Assembly: GCF_014075995.1 (NCBI RefSeq)
Contig: NZ_CP055153.1
Span: forward strand, 5,518,001-5,582,000
Direction of reading: 5' to 3'
Origin: Adhaeribacter radiodurans
GTDB taxonomy: Bacteria > Bacteroidota > Bacteroidia > Cytophagales > Hymenobacteraceae
Length of the DNA stretch: 64,000 bases
Shown: in pieces, positions 16,042-24,093 of the stretch
Layout: each line of letters opens with the position of its first letter
Numbering within the stretch: position 1 is the stretch's first letter
Notes under the pieces: generated by a model
What the model was told of the DNA's origin: nothing
Seen by the model: the letters and a program-made list of their open reading frames with translations, nothing else
Databases searched by the model: none
Program-made: the position numbers and the translations under genes

Positions 16042-19000
16042 ATGAAAGCTTCTCTGGTAATTGCTGTTGCTCTTGCTTTTTTTAGTATCCGGTTTGTTCA
16101 AGCTCAAAATAAGCCTATTAAGTACGATCCTGCCCTTGCTCGCAAGTGGTATAACCAGGCATTAAATTTACAGGAAAAAGGCGATTATAACAGTTCTATT
16201 CTTTTATTTGAAAAGGCATCGGCTTTATATAAAAAACATAGCCAATGGACCAAGCAAATAGACTGCGATAACGAGTTCTCGCATACTCTTTTTATGATGG
16301 GCCGGTACAATGAGGCGCTGCAAACGGCGAATCAGACCTTGCAGGAAAGCTTAGAAAAATTTAAAGGCGATTCTACTAAAATAGTAAAAAGTTATATTAA
16401 CCTGGGCAATGTACTTCAGGTGAAAGGCGAATTTGAAAAAGCTTTAGCTTACCAGGTAACAGCCCTGCGTATCCGGCGCTCTATCTTTGGCGATACCCAC
16501 CCCGATGTAGCTAACTCTTACGACCAAATAGGAACCATTTACTTCGATAAAGGAGAGTACGATAAATCCTTAGGGTTTCACCTGAAATCATTACAAATCA
16601 AGCGCATCTTATTTACCGAGACAAATCCCAATATTGCTAATTCCTACCATTACATAGGAGGTATTTATTTACTTAAAAGTGAGATTGATAAAGCCTTAGA
16701 ATACTTTAATAAGGCCGTGCAGATCAGGCGGGCTGCCTTTGGCGAAATTCATAAAGATGTAGCTTTTACCTATAACAATATAGGCAACACTTACCACCAG
16801 AAAAGCGAATATGGCACAGCCTTAGAATACCATCAAAAGGCATTATACATCCGGCGGTTAGTATTTGGCGAGATGCACCCGAATGTAGCTGACTCTTACA
16901 ACAATATTGGCAACGTACTTCAAGTGAAAGGCGAGTTCAATAAAGCTTTGGAGTATCATCAGAAAGCTTTATATATCCGGCGCACGGCTTTAGGTGAAAA
17001 CCACGCAGATGTAGCGCAATCTTATAACTATATGGGAATTATTTACCAGGCCAAAGGCGAATTTGATAAGAGCCTGGAATACCATCATACCGCCTTAAAC
17101 ATCAGGCGTTCTGCCTTAGGAGAATCGAGTGCAGGAGTAGCCGACTCTTACAACCAACTAGGCAACGTATATTACGACAAAGGAGAGTACGAGAAAGCTT
17201 TGGAGTATTACCAAAAATCATTGTATATCCGGCGTGCTGTTTTTGGAGAAACGCACCAAGGCGTAGCAAACTCTTACCAAAACATGGGCCGAATGTACTT
17301 TATAAAAGGCGAGTACGATCAAGCTTTAGAATTCCATCAGCAATCCTTGCACATCCGGCGGAAAGTTTTCGGGGAAAAACATCCTAATGTTGCTTTCGCT
17401 TATAACAACATAGGCAATACTTACCTCGAGAAAGGCGAATACGATAAAGCTTTAGAATACCATCAAAAAGCTTTGCAAATCAGGCAGGCTGTATTAGGTG
17501 AAACGCATCTTAGAGTAGCTAACTCGTACAACGATATAGGCAATGTATTAGCAGTTAAAGGCGAATACGATAATGCTTTGGAGTATTACCAAAAGAGTTT
17601 AGATATAAGACATAGGGCTTTAAACGAAATACACCCGGATGTAGCGGAGTCTTATAATAAAATAGGCATGGTATACCAGAGTAAAAGGGAGTACGAAAAA
17701 GCCTCGCATTACCACCAAAAAGCTTTACAGAGTTACCGGGGAGCTTTCGGCAAAACGCACCCTAGCGTTGCGGATGCTTACTACCAATTGGGCAATGTAA
17801 ATTTTCACGAAGGCGCGTATACCCAAGCATTACAGCAATACCAACAAGCTATTACAGCTATTGTACCTTCTTTCTCCGATACCACCATTACTTTTAATCC
17901 CGTATTTAAAAGTCAGACAAATTCTTTTCTCGTTTCCAAAACCTTACTTACCTCCCTGCAGGCTAAAGCTAAGGTTTTGGAAGTACAATTTAATCAATCG
18001 CATAATTTACCGGATTTACTGCTGGCTTACCAAACTTCCTGCTCCGCTGATTCTTTGGCTCATAGAACTCAGCAAAACTTTGAAAGAGAAAGTGATAAAG
18101 TAGCTTTTACTTCTAGCTCAGTAGTGTTGTATCAACAAGCTTTGGCTTTATGCCTGAAATTATACCGTTTTACGAAAAATAAAAATTACTTAAATAAAGC
18201 TTTTTACTTTGCTGAGCGGGGTAAAGCCAGTGTTCTCATGACTTCATTGGCGGAGTCTAAGGCCAAAACCTTCGCCGGTATTCCAGATTCTTTGTTAAAA
18301 CAAGATCAGGTTATTCGTACCCAAATTGCTCAATATTCCCAACGCTTGGCCGGCGAGCGAACCAAAACCAATGAAGGCGATAGTAGTAAGTTGCAAAATT
18401 ACGAAAGCCAATTATTTAGTATCCGCCGTCAGCAGGAAAGCCTGATTCAGCAGTTTGAGGAATTCTATCCACAATATTATGCCCTTAAATATCAATCTGC
18501 CACTGTTACTCCCAATCAGTTACAAAGCCAGCTAGATACTAAAACGGCTTTATTAGAATATGTGGTAAGCGATACGCTTCTGCAGGTATTTATAGTTGGC
18601 CGTGATTTTTTTAAGGTTGAATCCGTTCCTTTGGATAGTCTTTTTCGTCGACGGTTAACTGCCTTTAGAGAAGGAATTCTCTTGCAGGATCAGGATTTGT
18701 ACGAACAGGTAGCCTACAGCCTTTTTAAAATATTGATTCCGTCTAACCTGCCGAAATCCATAAACTCATTAATTATTATTCCGGCCGGCGAATTAACTTC
18801 CTTACCTTTTGAAGCCTTACTTACTAAACCCGCTGACGGAAATTTAAGCAAACCCGCCGCTTACTTATTAAGCAAATATACTATTAGTTATGCTTACTCT
18901 GCCTGGCTGCTTTATCAGCGATTTACTCAGGAGAAAGCCACACCAATCAAGAATTTGCTTGCTATGGCTCCCGTGTTTGTTGATTCTTTAAATGATGGAA

Positions 19001-19770
19001 ACGATTCTACTATTTTGCCGAATACTTCGTTACAAAAATCCAGTTTAGAGAGTACGTCCGGTACTATTACAGATAATAGGGGAATACTCTCTAACACAAC
19101 AGAGCAACCTTTTTCAAAATCTAACTCCCGAAAGCACGGCGTAAGCTCCAAGGCCATAAATAGTAAATCCCTAGGCAGTCGGTCATTCCGGAATCAGGAA
19201 ATTCCGCCGTTAATTGCTTCGGAACAGGAAGTTAAAACAATTGCCCACTTGTTTCAGAGCAAAGGCGCAAGGGCAAAAGTATACCTGCATCATCAAGCCA
19301 GTGAAGAACAAATTAAAAACGAAGAAGTCTCCGGCTATAATTACATTCATTTGGCAACGCATGGGTTTGCCAACGAGAAGTATCCGGAACTATCCGGCTT
19401 GCTGTTTAGCCAGGGGAGTAGCAATCAGGAAGATGGAACTTTATATACCGGCGAAATTTACAACATGCGTTTGAAAGCAGAATTGGTTACCCTTTCGGCC
19501 TGCGAAACGGGTTTAGGCAAACTTGTCCGTGGGGAAGGGGTTATTGGTTTAACCAGAGCTTTACTTTACGCCGGGGCCAAGAATGTAGTAGTTTCTCTTT
19601 GGAACGTAAATGATGGTTCTACGGCCGTGTTAATGGAGAATTTTTACAAAGCCCTTCTTGCCGGATACGATAAGGCTCAGGCACTACAAATAGCGAAGCA
19701 AAAGTTAATACAACAAAGCCGTTATAATCAACCTTTTTATTGGGCACCATTTGTTTTAATTGGTAAGTAA
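16042..19770 (+). CDS. Secreted TPR-CHAT protein (caspase-like peptidase domain)
   Basis: 1242 residues. Signal peptide about 1-21 (VIAVALAFFSIRFVQA-Q). From residue 118 to about 613 there are twelve kinesin-light-chain-type TPRs of exactly 42 residues, each ending in a variant of 'ALxIRRxxFGExHPxVAxS'. A helical linker follows (about 650-840), then the CHAT domain to the C-terminus. The catalytic pair is visible: His1107 in HLATHGF and Cys1154 in LSACETG, with GVIGLTRALLYAGAKNVVVSLWNV after it. By family knowledge CHAT domains are caspase/separase-like cysteine peptidases gated by their TPRs. It is divergent from the M48-like peptidase and 3 kb from an ECF sigma/membrane-TPR pair. A low-complexity insert lies at about 985-1050. 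Confidence 0.93.
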   Translation: MKASLVIAVALAFFSIRFVQAQNKPIKYDPALARKWYNQALNLQEKGDYNSSILLFEKASALYKKHSQWTKQIDCDNEFSHTLFMMGRYNEALQTANQTLQESLEKFKGDSTKIVKSYINLGNVLQVKGEFEKALAYQVTALRIRRSIFGDTHPDVANSYDQIGTIYFDKGEYDKSLGFHLKSLQIKRILFTETNPNIANSYHYIGGIYLLKSEIDKALEYFNKAVQIRRAAFGEIHKDVAFTYNNIGNTYHQKSEYGTALEYHQKALYIRRLVFGEMHPNVADSYNNIGNVLQVKGEFNKALEYHQKALYIRRTALGENHADVAQSYNYMGIIYQAKGEFDKSLEYHHTALNIRRSALGESSAGVADSYNQLGNVYYDKGEYEKALEYYQKSLYIRRAVFGETHQGVANSYQNMGRMYFIKGEYDQALEFHQQSLHIRRKVFGEKHPNVAFAYNNIGNTYLEKGEYDKALEYHQKALQIRQAVLGETHLRVANSYNDIGNVLAVKGEYDNALEYYQKSLDIRHRALNEIHPDVAESYNKIGMVYQSKREYEKASHYHQKALQSYRGAFGKTHPSVADAYYQLGNVNFHEGAYTQALQQYQQAITAIVPSFSDTTITFNPVFKSQTNSFLVSKTLLTSLQAKAKVLEVQFNQSHNLPDLLLAYQTSCSADSLAHRTQQNFERESDKVAFTSSSVVLYQQALALCLKLYRFTKNKNYLNKAFYFAERGKASVLMTSLAESKAKTFAGIPDSLLKQDQVIRTQIAQYSQRLAGERTKTNEGDSSKLQNYESQLFSIRRQQESLIQQFEEFYPQYYALKYQSATVTPNQLQSQLDTKTALLEYVVSDTLLQVFIVGRDFFKVESVPLDSLFRRRLTAFREGILLQDQDLYEQVAYSLFKILIPSNLPKSINSLIIIPAGELTSLPFEALLTKPADGNLSKPAAYLLSKYTISYAYSAWLLYQRFTQEKATPIKNLLAMAPVFVDSLNDGNDSTILPNTSLQKSSLESTSGTITDNRGILSNTTEQPFSKSNSRKHGVSSKAINSKSLGSRSFRNQEIPPLIASEQEVKTIAHLFQSKGARAKVYLHHQASEEQIKNEEVSGYNYIHLATHGFANEKYPELSGLLFSQGSSNQEDGTLYTGEIYNMRLKAELVTLSACETGLGKLVRGEGVIGLTRALLYAGAKNVVVSLWNVNDGSTAVLMENFYKALLAGYDKAQALQIAKQKLIQQSRYNQPFYWAPFVLIGK
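16393..17905 (+). repeat. Twelve tandem 126-bp units encoding TPRs
   Basis: Twelve in-phase 42-codon units inside the TPR-CHAT gene. Units share long identical stretches (for example versions of GCTTTGGAGTA...CA.AAAGCTTT...AT.CGGCG), so copy number could change by recombination. They are coding, not a CRISPR array. Confidence 0.85.
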
Positions 19771-20340
19771 AAATGCCTGATTATTTTACTAAAATTCAAT
19801 TCTGTTTTGATATGAAATAGTAAGATGTAGTACTCTAAACTAAGCTAAATTATATATTGATAGAATAACAGGCTTTTCTGTGGAGTCTTTTCAAACCTCC
19901 ATTTTACGGTGCTAATGGGAATAGAACAGTCTAAGTTTGCCTCGTGGCCGGCGGGCCTCGTTTGGCTCTCTCGGGCGGTTTAGCGAACCTTGGCTCACTC
20001 CGTTACGCCATGCTGCTTTGCAGCACCGGAACGCTAAAAGGCCCTCCATAGCCAAACTGGTGTCAGTTCTTCTTGGTTACCTTATTCTAAATAAGAATAT
20101 ATTAGTACAGGAAGGTAATCTTCTTTGTCCAATTTAGCACAGAGAGTTAATAGAAAATGGTAATACTTACAATTCGAGCAGGCTCTTCCTTATAAGTAAC
20201 TGGACAGAATTAACTTTATATACTTAATGCCGCCGGTATTGTAGCGAAAAATAATTTATAATCAACAGGTTTGATATATAAAAGTCTAGCATCTAATATC
20301 TTGATACTTGTGTCTCTTTACTTAACTCCTTTTACTTAAT
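19771..20340. other. Intergenic region holding intergenic repeat copy 2
   Basis: Convergent gap between the TPR-CHAT gene and the molybdenum hydroxylase operon. Apart from the repeat at 19872-20066 no gene or clear terminator was seen. Confidence 0.5.
19872..20066 (+). repeat. Intergenic repeat, copy 2
   Basis: It starts GCTTTTCTGTGGAGTC, then CGGTGCTA, AAGTTTGCCTCGTGGCCGG, CGGGCCTCGTTTGGCTCTC, and ends CTCCATAGCCAAACTGGTGT. The middle contains its own pairing arm (TTTAGCG ... CGCTAAA) and a small hairpin (GCTGCTTTGCAGC). The flanks match copies 1 and 3, while the arm sequence does not. Confidence 0.8.
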
Positions 20341-22512
20341 TCAGCTCTTTTTAAGGTAAGCCGATAAGCCGTTTGGTGCCAGGGGCAAGGTTTTTAACTT
20401 CAAGCCGGTGGCATCGGCAATTGCGTTCCGGATGGCGGGAGCAATGGCTACAATGGGGGCTTCGCCAGCACCAACCGAAGGTAAATCGGGGCGGTTTAGT
20501 TGAATAATCTGGACTGTAGGAACATCCTTAAACCGTGGTACCCGGTATTGCGCAAAAGTAGGATTTAAGATTTTGCCGTTTTCAAAATCTACGGCTTCAA
20601 ACAAGGCACCGCCCAACCCTTGCACAATGGCTCCCATAATTTGATTATCTAAGTGCTCGGGGTTAATTATAGCACCGCATTCAAAAGCAGTAACCGTACG
20701 AATAACCTTTACTTGCCCGCTGGTTTGGTCAACGGCTACTTCGGCGCAGGTTGCGGTAAAGCCGCCTTTTTCGGTACCACCCGCAATCCCGAAACCATGG
20801 CCCGGGGCAGGTTTGCTTTTACCCCAGTTAAAAGCTTTAGCAGCGGCTTCTAAAACGGCTCGTAACCGCGGTTCTTTTAAATTCTGTAACCGAAAGGCTA
20901 GTGGTTCCTGATTTACTAATTGCGCCAAATCGTTCATTTGCGATTCCAACACAAAAATATTGGCTGTGGCGGCTAGCCCCCGGTAAGAACCTTGATTTAA
21001 AGGTGAATCTGATGGATGAAACTGAATCTGCTGGTTAGCTACTTCGTAAGGCGTATGCATGCCCGAGCCGCCGGAATTATAATTATGAAACTCCCAAGCC
21101 GTAATAGTACCGTCGTTCTTTACCCCACTGCTTACTTCAATTACACCGGCCGGACGGAAATAAGCCCAGGTAAATTCTTCGGGCCGGGTCCAGGTGAGTT
21201 TAACGGGTTTACCAGTAACTTTCGCCAACTTTGCAGCTTCTGAGGCCGCCTCCCCCGAATGTTTGCCGCCGTAAGCCGAACCGGTATCGGGCATAATTAC
21301 CCGCACCTTTTCTTCCGGAATTTTAAATTCTTCGGCTAAATCGCTTTGTACGCCAAATGGTCGTTGGGTACCCGTATAAACAGTAAGCTTTCCGTTTTCC
21401 CAATGCGCCAGCGCCGCCCGGGGTTCCATGGGCGCATGGGCAATGTAATCTACCTGGTACGTTTCTTTTAAAGTTTTATCTGCCGAAGCTAATCCTTGTT
21501 GTATGTTGCCTTTGTTAATACCTGCATCGCGTCCGTTTTCCTGCCCTGCGGAGGCTTTATTTTTGAGATATGTAAATATTTCCGGACGGGAAGGTTGCGA
21601 AGTAGTTTTCCATTGCGCTTTAATGGCAGCTATGGCCTTAGTGGCCGTTGCTATATTGGTAGCCGTTACACCCACAAAATCTCCTTCGTGTACTACGGTA
21701 ACGCCCGTTATAGCTTTAGCGGCACTTGCATCCAATGCTTGTAAAGTTGCGCCGTAGGCAGGTGGCCGTAAAACTTTGCCGTATAACATTCCGGGTAATT
21801 TCATATCCGAAACGTATTTATGCTTACCAGTTAAGTAATCGCGTCCGTTTACTTTAGGTACCGAGGTTCCGGCAATCTTCCATTGGTTTACCGGGGTAGC
21901 TGGTGCTCCTTCGGAAATGATTTGCAACAACTGTTTCCCTTTGGCTAATTCGCCGTAGCTTAACGTTTTGCGGCTGGCCACATGAGTAATTTTACTATTT
22001 TCGGCTTTCAGAGTACTTTTTTTAACTTTTAATTCCTGAGCGGCTAAATTCAGTAAAGTTTCACGGGCAGCAACAGCAGCTTTCCGGAGCTGACTACCCA
22101 TAGCCGGGGTACTGCGGCTGCCAAAAGTTCCGGCATCGTAAGGCACCAAATCCGTATCGCCCATTATCATTTTTATCGAGGTTACGGGTACGCGCAATTC
22201 TTCGGCAACTACCTGGGCCAACGAAGTCCGGATATTCTGCCCTACTTCTACTTTACCGGTAAACACCGTAACGGTACCTTCCTGGCCAATATGCAGCCAC
22301 GCCCCAATTTGTTCAGTAGGAATCTTTTTGGCGGCCAATGCTGTTGCGCCTAGCTCCGCTTGAACGAAGGTTTTTGGTAGTACCAAGGCTACCGCCAATC
22401 CACCACCCAGCCATTTAAAAAACTTTCGTCGGCTCATTTCCTGACCGGAAGGAGTAGTTAATTGTTCCGGTTGACTGGCTGCTGAGCCATTTGCTATCTC
22501 TTTAGAGTTCAT
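20341..22512 (-). CDS. Molybdopterin-binding large subunit of a xanthine-oxidase-family hydroxylase (IorB type)
   Basis: 723 residues from the ATG at 22512. A twin-arginine signal is present (MSRRKFFKWLGGGLAVALVLP, Arg28-Arg29), so the folded cofactor-loaded enzyme should be exported by Tat. Typical large-subunit motifs include TGKVEVGQNIRTSLAQVVAEEL, GTFGSRSTP, YRGLAATANIFVLES and the C-terminal VGAGEAPIVAIAPAIRNAI, which carries the conserved active-site Glu. It pairs with the 2Fe-2S subunit 13 bases upstream, as in isoquinoline 1-oxidoreductase and related aldehyde dehydrogenases; the substrate is not predictable. The start is chosen because a strong ribosome site (AAGGAG) lies about 10 bases before it. 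An upstream in-frame start would overlap the neighbour and precede the Tat signal with unusual sequence. Confidence 0.9.
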   Translation of the reverse strand: MNSKEIANGSAASQPEQLTTPSGQEMSRRKFFKWLGGGLAVALVLPKTFVQAELGATALAAKKIPTEQIGAWLHIGQEGTVTVFTGKVEVGQNIRTSLAQVVAEELRVPVTSIKMIMGDTDLVPYDAGTFGSRSTPAMGSQLRKAAVAARETLLNLAAQELKVKKSTLKAENSKITHVASRKTLSYGELAKGKQLLQIISEGAPATPVNQWKIAGTSVPKVNGRDYLTGKHKYVSDMKLPGMLYGKVLRPPAYGATLQALDASAAKAITGVTVVHEGDFVGVTATNIATATKAIAAIKAQWKTTSQPSRPEIFTYLKNKASAGQENGRDAGINKGNIQQGLASADKTLKETYQVDYIAHAPMEPRAALAHWENGKLTVYTGTQRPFGVQSDLAEEFKIPEEKVRVIMPDTGSAYGGKHSGEAASEAAKLAKVTGKPVKLTWTRPEEFTWAYFRPAGVIEVSSGVKNDGTITAWEFHNYNSGGSGMHTPYEVANQQIQFHPSDSPLNQGSYRGLAATANIFVLESQMNDLAQLVNQEPLAFRLQNLKEPRLRAVLEAAAKAFNWGKSKPAPGHGFGIAGGTEKGGFTATCAEVAVDQTSGQVKVIRTVTAFECGAIINPEHLDNQIMGAIVQGLGGALFEAVDFENGKILNPTFAQYRVPRFKDVPTVQIIQLNRPDLPSVGAGEAPIVAIAPAIRNAIADATGLKLKTLPLAPNGLSAYLKKS

Positions 22513-22525
22513 GGGTTTGTTCTCC

Positions 22526-22978
22526 TTATGCCTGCGAGGCAGCTTCCTGAATGGCCTGAATAATGCGCGGATAAGTACCACAGCGGCAAATATTGCCGTT
22601 CATAAAATTAATAATTTGTTCCTGCGTAGGATGGGGATTGTTTTTGAGTAAAGCTACCGTAGATAGTACCATACCGGAAGCACAGTAGCCGCATTGAAAT
22701 ACATCTACTTTTAAATACGCTTCTTGTACCGGGTGCAAACGTCCGTTTTTTTCAAGCCCTTCAATAGTAGTAATTTCTTTACCCGTCAGAGAGCTGATGG
22801 GGGTACGGCAGGAGCGAATGGCTTTACCTTCTAGTAATACGGTGCAGGCTCCGCACTGCCCTTCGCCGCACCCGTATTTGGTACCGGTTAAATCAAATTC
22901 GTCGCGTAAAACGCTTAGCAAACTCGTTTCCGGGGCTGCCTGGCTAAGGCGCTTGACTCCATTTATCTGAAGCTCCAT
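22526..22978 (-). CDS. 2Fe-2S small subunit of the molybdenum hydroxylase (IorA type)
   Basis: A 150-residue protein with the two [2Fe-2S] domains of the xanthine oxidase family. The N-terminal plant-ferredoxin-type cluster has YGCGEGQCGACTVLLEGKAIRSC (about 36-58). The C-terminal all-helical cluster has FQCGYCASGMV and NICRCGTYPRI. All eight cysteines are in place. There is no signal peptide, so it is presumably exported together with the Tat-carrying large subunit. It is first in the two-gene operon, and no separate FAD subunit is present, consistent with the two-subunit IorAB type, which passes electrons to an external acceptor. Confidence 0.93.
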   Translation of the reverse strand: MELQINGVKRLSQAAPETSLLSVLRDEFDLTGTKYGCGEGQCGACTVLLEGKAIRSCRTPISSLTGKEITTIEGLEKNGRLHPVQEAYLKVDVFQCGYCASGMVLSTVALLKNNPHPTQEQIINFMNGNICRCGTYPRIIQAIQEAASQA

Positions 22979-23130
22979 ACTTTTACTTTTATAATGAGCA
23001 GATTTATTAAACTTAAATAAATTTCATTGAAAAGACAAGAAAACCTGCAATTGAGCAAATCGGACAGTAAGAGAAAAATCAGAAATTTGCCCGATGAAAC
23101 TAACGAGTTAAAGCTTGCGTTATTTGCATT

Positions 23131-23160
23131 AGTGCCAAATGGCAGTTATCTTAGTGACAA
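23131..23160 (+). promoter_or_regulatory. Candidate operator/promoter box of RES/Xre copy 2
   Basis: It matches the minus-strand box at 2151-2180 at most positions (AGTGCCAAATGGCAGTTAT then CTTAGTGACAA) and ends 12 bases before the antitoxin ATG. It contains the near-palindrome TGCCAAATGGCA. TTAGTG-C/A-CAA also occurs twice in this copy, at 23129 and 23151. Confidence 0.6.
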
Positions 23161-23172
23161 GAAACAAAAACT

Positions 23173-23577
23173 ATGGATTTACTTTTAGGAACAAGTGGTG
23201 CCAGTGATAGTTTTGCCGTAGTAGAGCAAGCTCGTGCCGGCGTAGCGCGCGGAAAAGCCGATGAGTTAGCCCATCAGGTTGGGCTCACCGATAAGGAAAT
23301 GGCGCGCATACTTAATCTTTCCGAGCGAACCCTGCACCGGCTTCGGCCCGAAGCCCTGCTGGATAATAATGCTTCTGAACGGTTGTTGTTACTAAAAAGC
23401 CTGCTTCGTCATGGATTAAGTGTTTTTGATGGACGGGCGGATGTACTAGGGCGTTGGTTGCGGGTTCCCTTGTCCGAACTCCGACGCCAGGCTCCCCTTG
23501 CACTGCTGGATACCGCTACTGGTTTTGGGATGGTGCATGCCGTACTAGGACGCATTGAACACGGCATTTATGCCTGA
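23173..23577 (+). CDS. Xre/MbcA/ParS-type antitoxin (copy 2)
   Basis: 134 residues, the same architecture as copy 1: helix-turn-helix (LTDKEMARILNLSERTLHRL), then a DUF2384 toxin-binding domain ending GRIEHGIYA. It differs from copy 1 mainly in the first 35 residues; the rest is nearly identical. The ATG lies 12 bases after the shared 30-bp box, and its stop overlaps the toxin start. This copy is on the chromosomal side, about 20 kb from the integrated element, next to the molybdenum hydroxylase operon. Confidence 0.9.
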   Translation: MDLLLGTSGASDSFAVVEQARAGVARGKADELAHQVGLTDKEMARILNLSERTLHRLRPEALLDNNASERLLLLKSLLRHGLSVFDGRADVLGRWLRVPLSELRRQAPLALLDTATGFGMVHAVLGRIEHGIYA

Positions 23578-24085
23578 AAGTAGTACTTCCCTTTCTACTA
23601 CGGCACGACCAATAGTAGCTTACCGGTTAGTAAAAGAACGCTTTATAAATTCGCCTTTATCTACGGAAGGAGCCCGGCAATATGGTGGTCGCTGGAACCC
23701 TCCTGGAGTAGGAATTTTATACACTTCGGCGAGTCCGGAATTGGCTTTACTGGAGCAATTGGTTCATTTACCTACTTTACCCTACGAGGATTTACCCCGA
23801 TTATTCTTACTTACTTTAGCTTTGCCGGAGTTACCGGTTCCCTTACCGGAACTTCCACCAAACTGGCGCGAAGAAGCCGATTACCAGGCCAATTATCAGG
23901 TACTAGCCGAGTGGTTAGCCCACCCTAAAGTACTGGCGCTGGAAGTACCATCGGCCGTAGTAGTAGAATCTAAAAATTACCTGCTACACCCGCGTCACTC
24001 GGCGTACACCCGCATAGAAATTATTAGTACATCTCCGTTTAACATTGATCCACGCTTGTGGCGCGACCGTCAGCCGGGAAATTAA
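23570..24085 (+). CDS. RES-domain toxin (copy 2)
   Basis: 171 residues, closely related to the toxin at 1232. The conserved Arg (VAYRLVKERF), Glu (LALLEQLVHL) and Ser (STSPFNIDPRLW) of the RES family are all present, so it should be an active NAD+-consuming toxin. The start at 23570 overlaps the antitoxin stop (TATGCCTGA), mirroring copy 1. The proteins diverge most around the middle (ALPELPVPLPELPPNWREEA versus ALPEVSKLLQELPPTWREES), the region most free to change between sister toxins. It ends 8 bases from the convergent T9SS cargo gene. Confidence 0.9.
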   Translation: MPESSTSLSTTARPIVAYRLVKERFINSPLSTEGARQYGGRWNPPGVGILYTSASPELALLEQLVHLPTLPYEDLPRLFLLTLALPELPVPLPELPPNWREEADYQANYQVLAEWLAHPKVLALEVPSAVVVESKNYLLHPRHSAYTRIEIISTSPFNIDPRLWRDRQPGN

Positions 24086-24093
24086 TGCAAAGA

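Noticed and set aside
16393-17905. Regular spaced repeats resembling a CRISPR array
   Set aside because: They lie in one open frame, have a period of exactly 126 bp and encode TPRs; there are no cas genes in the window.
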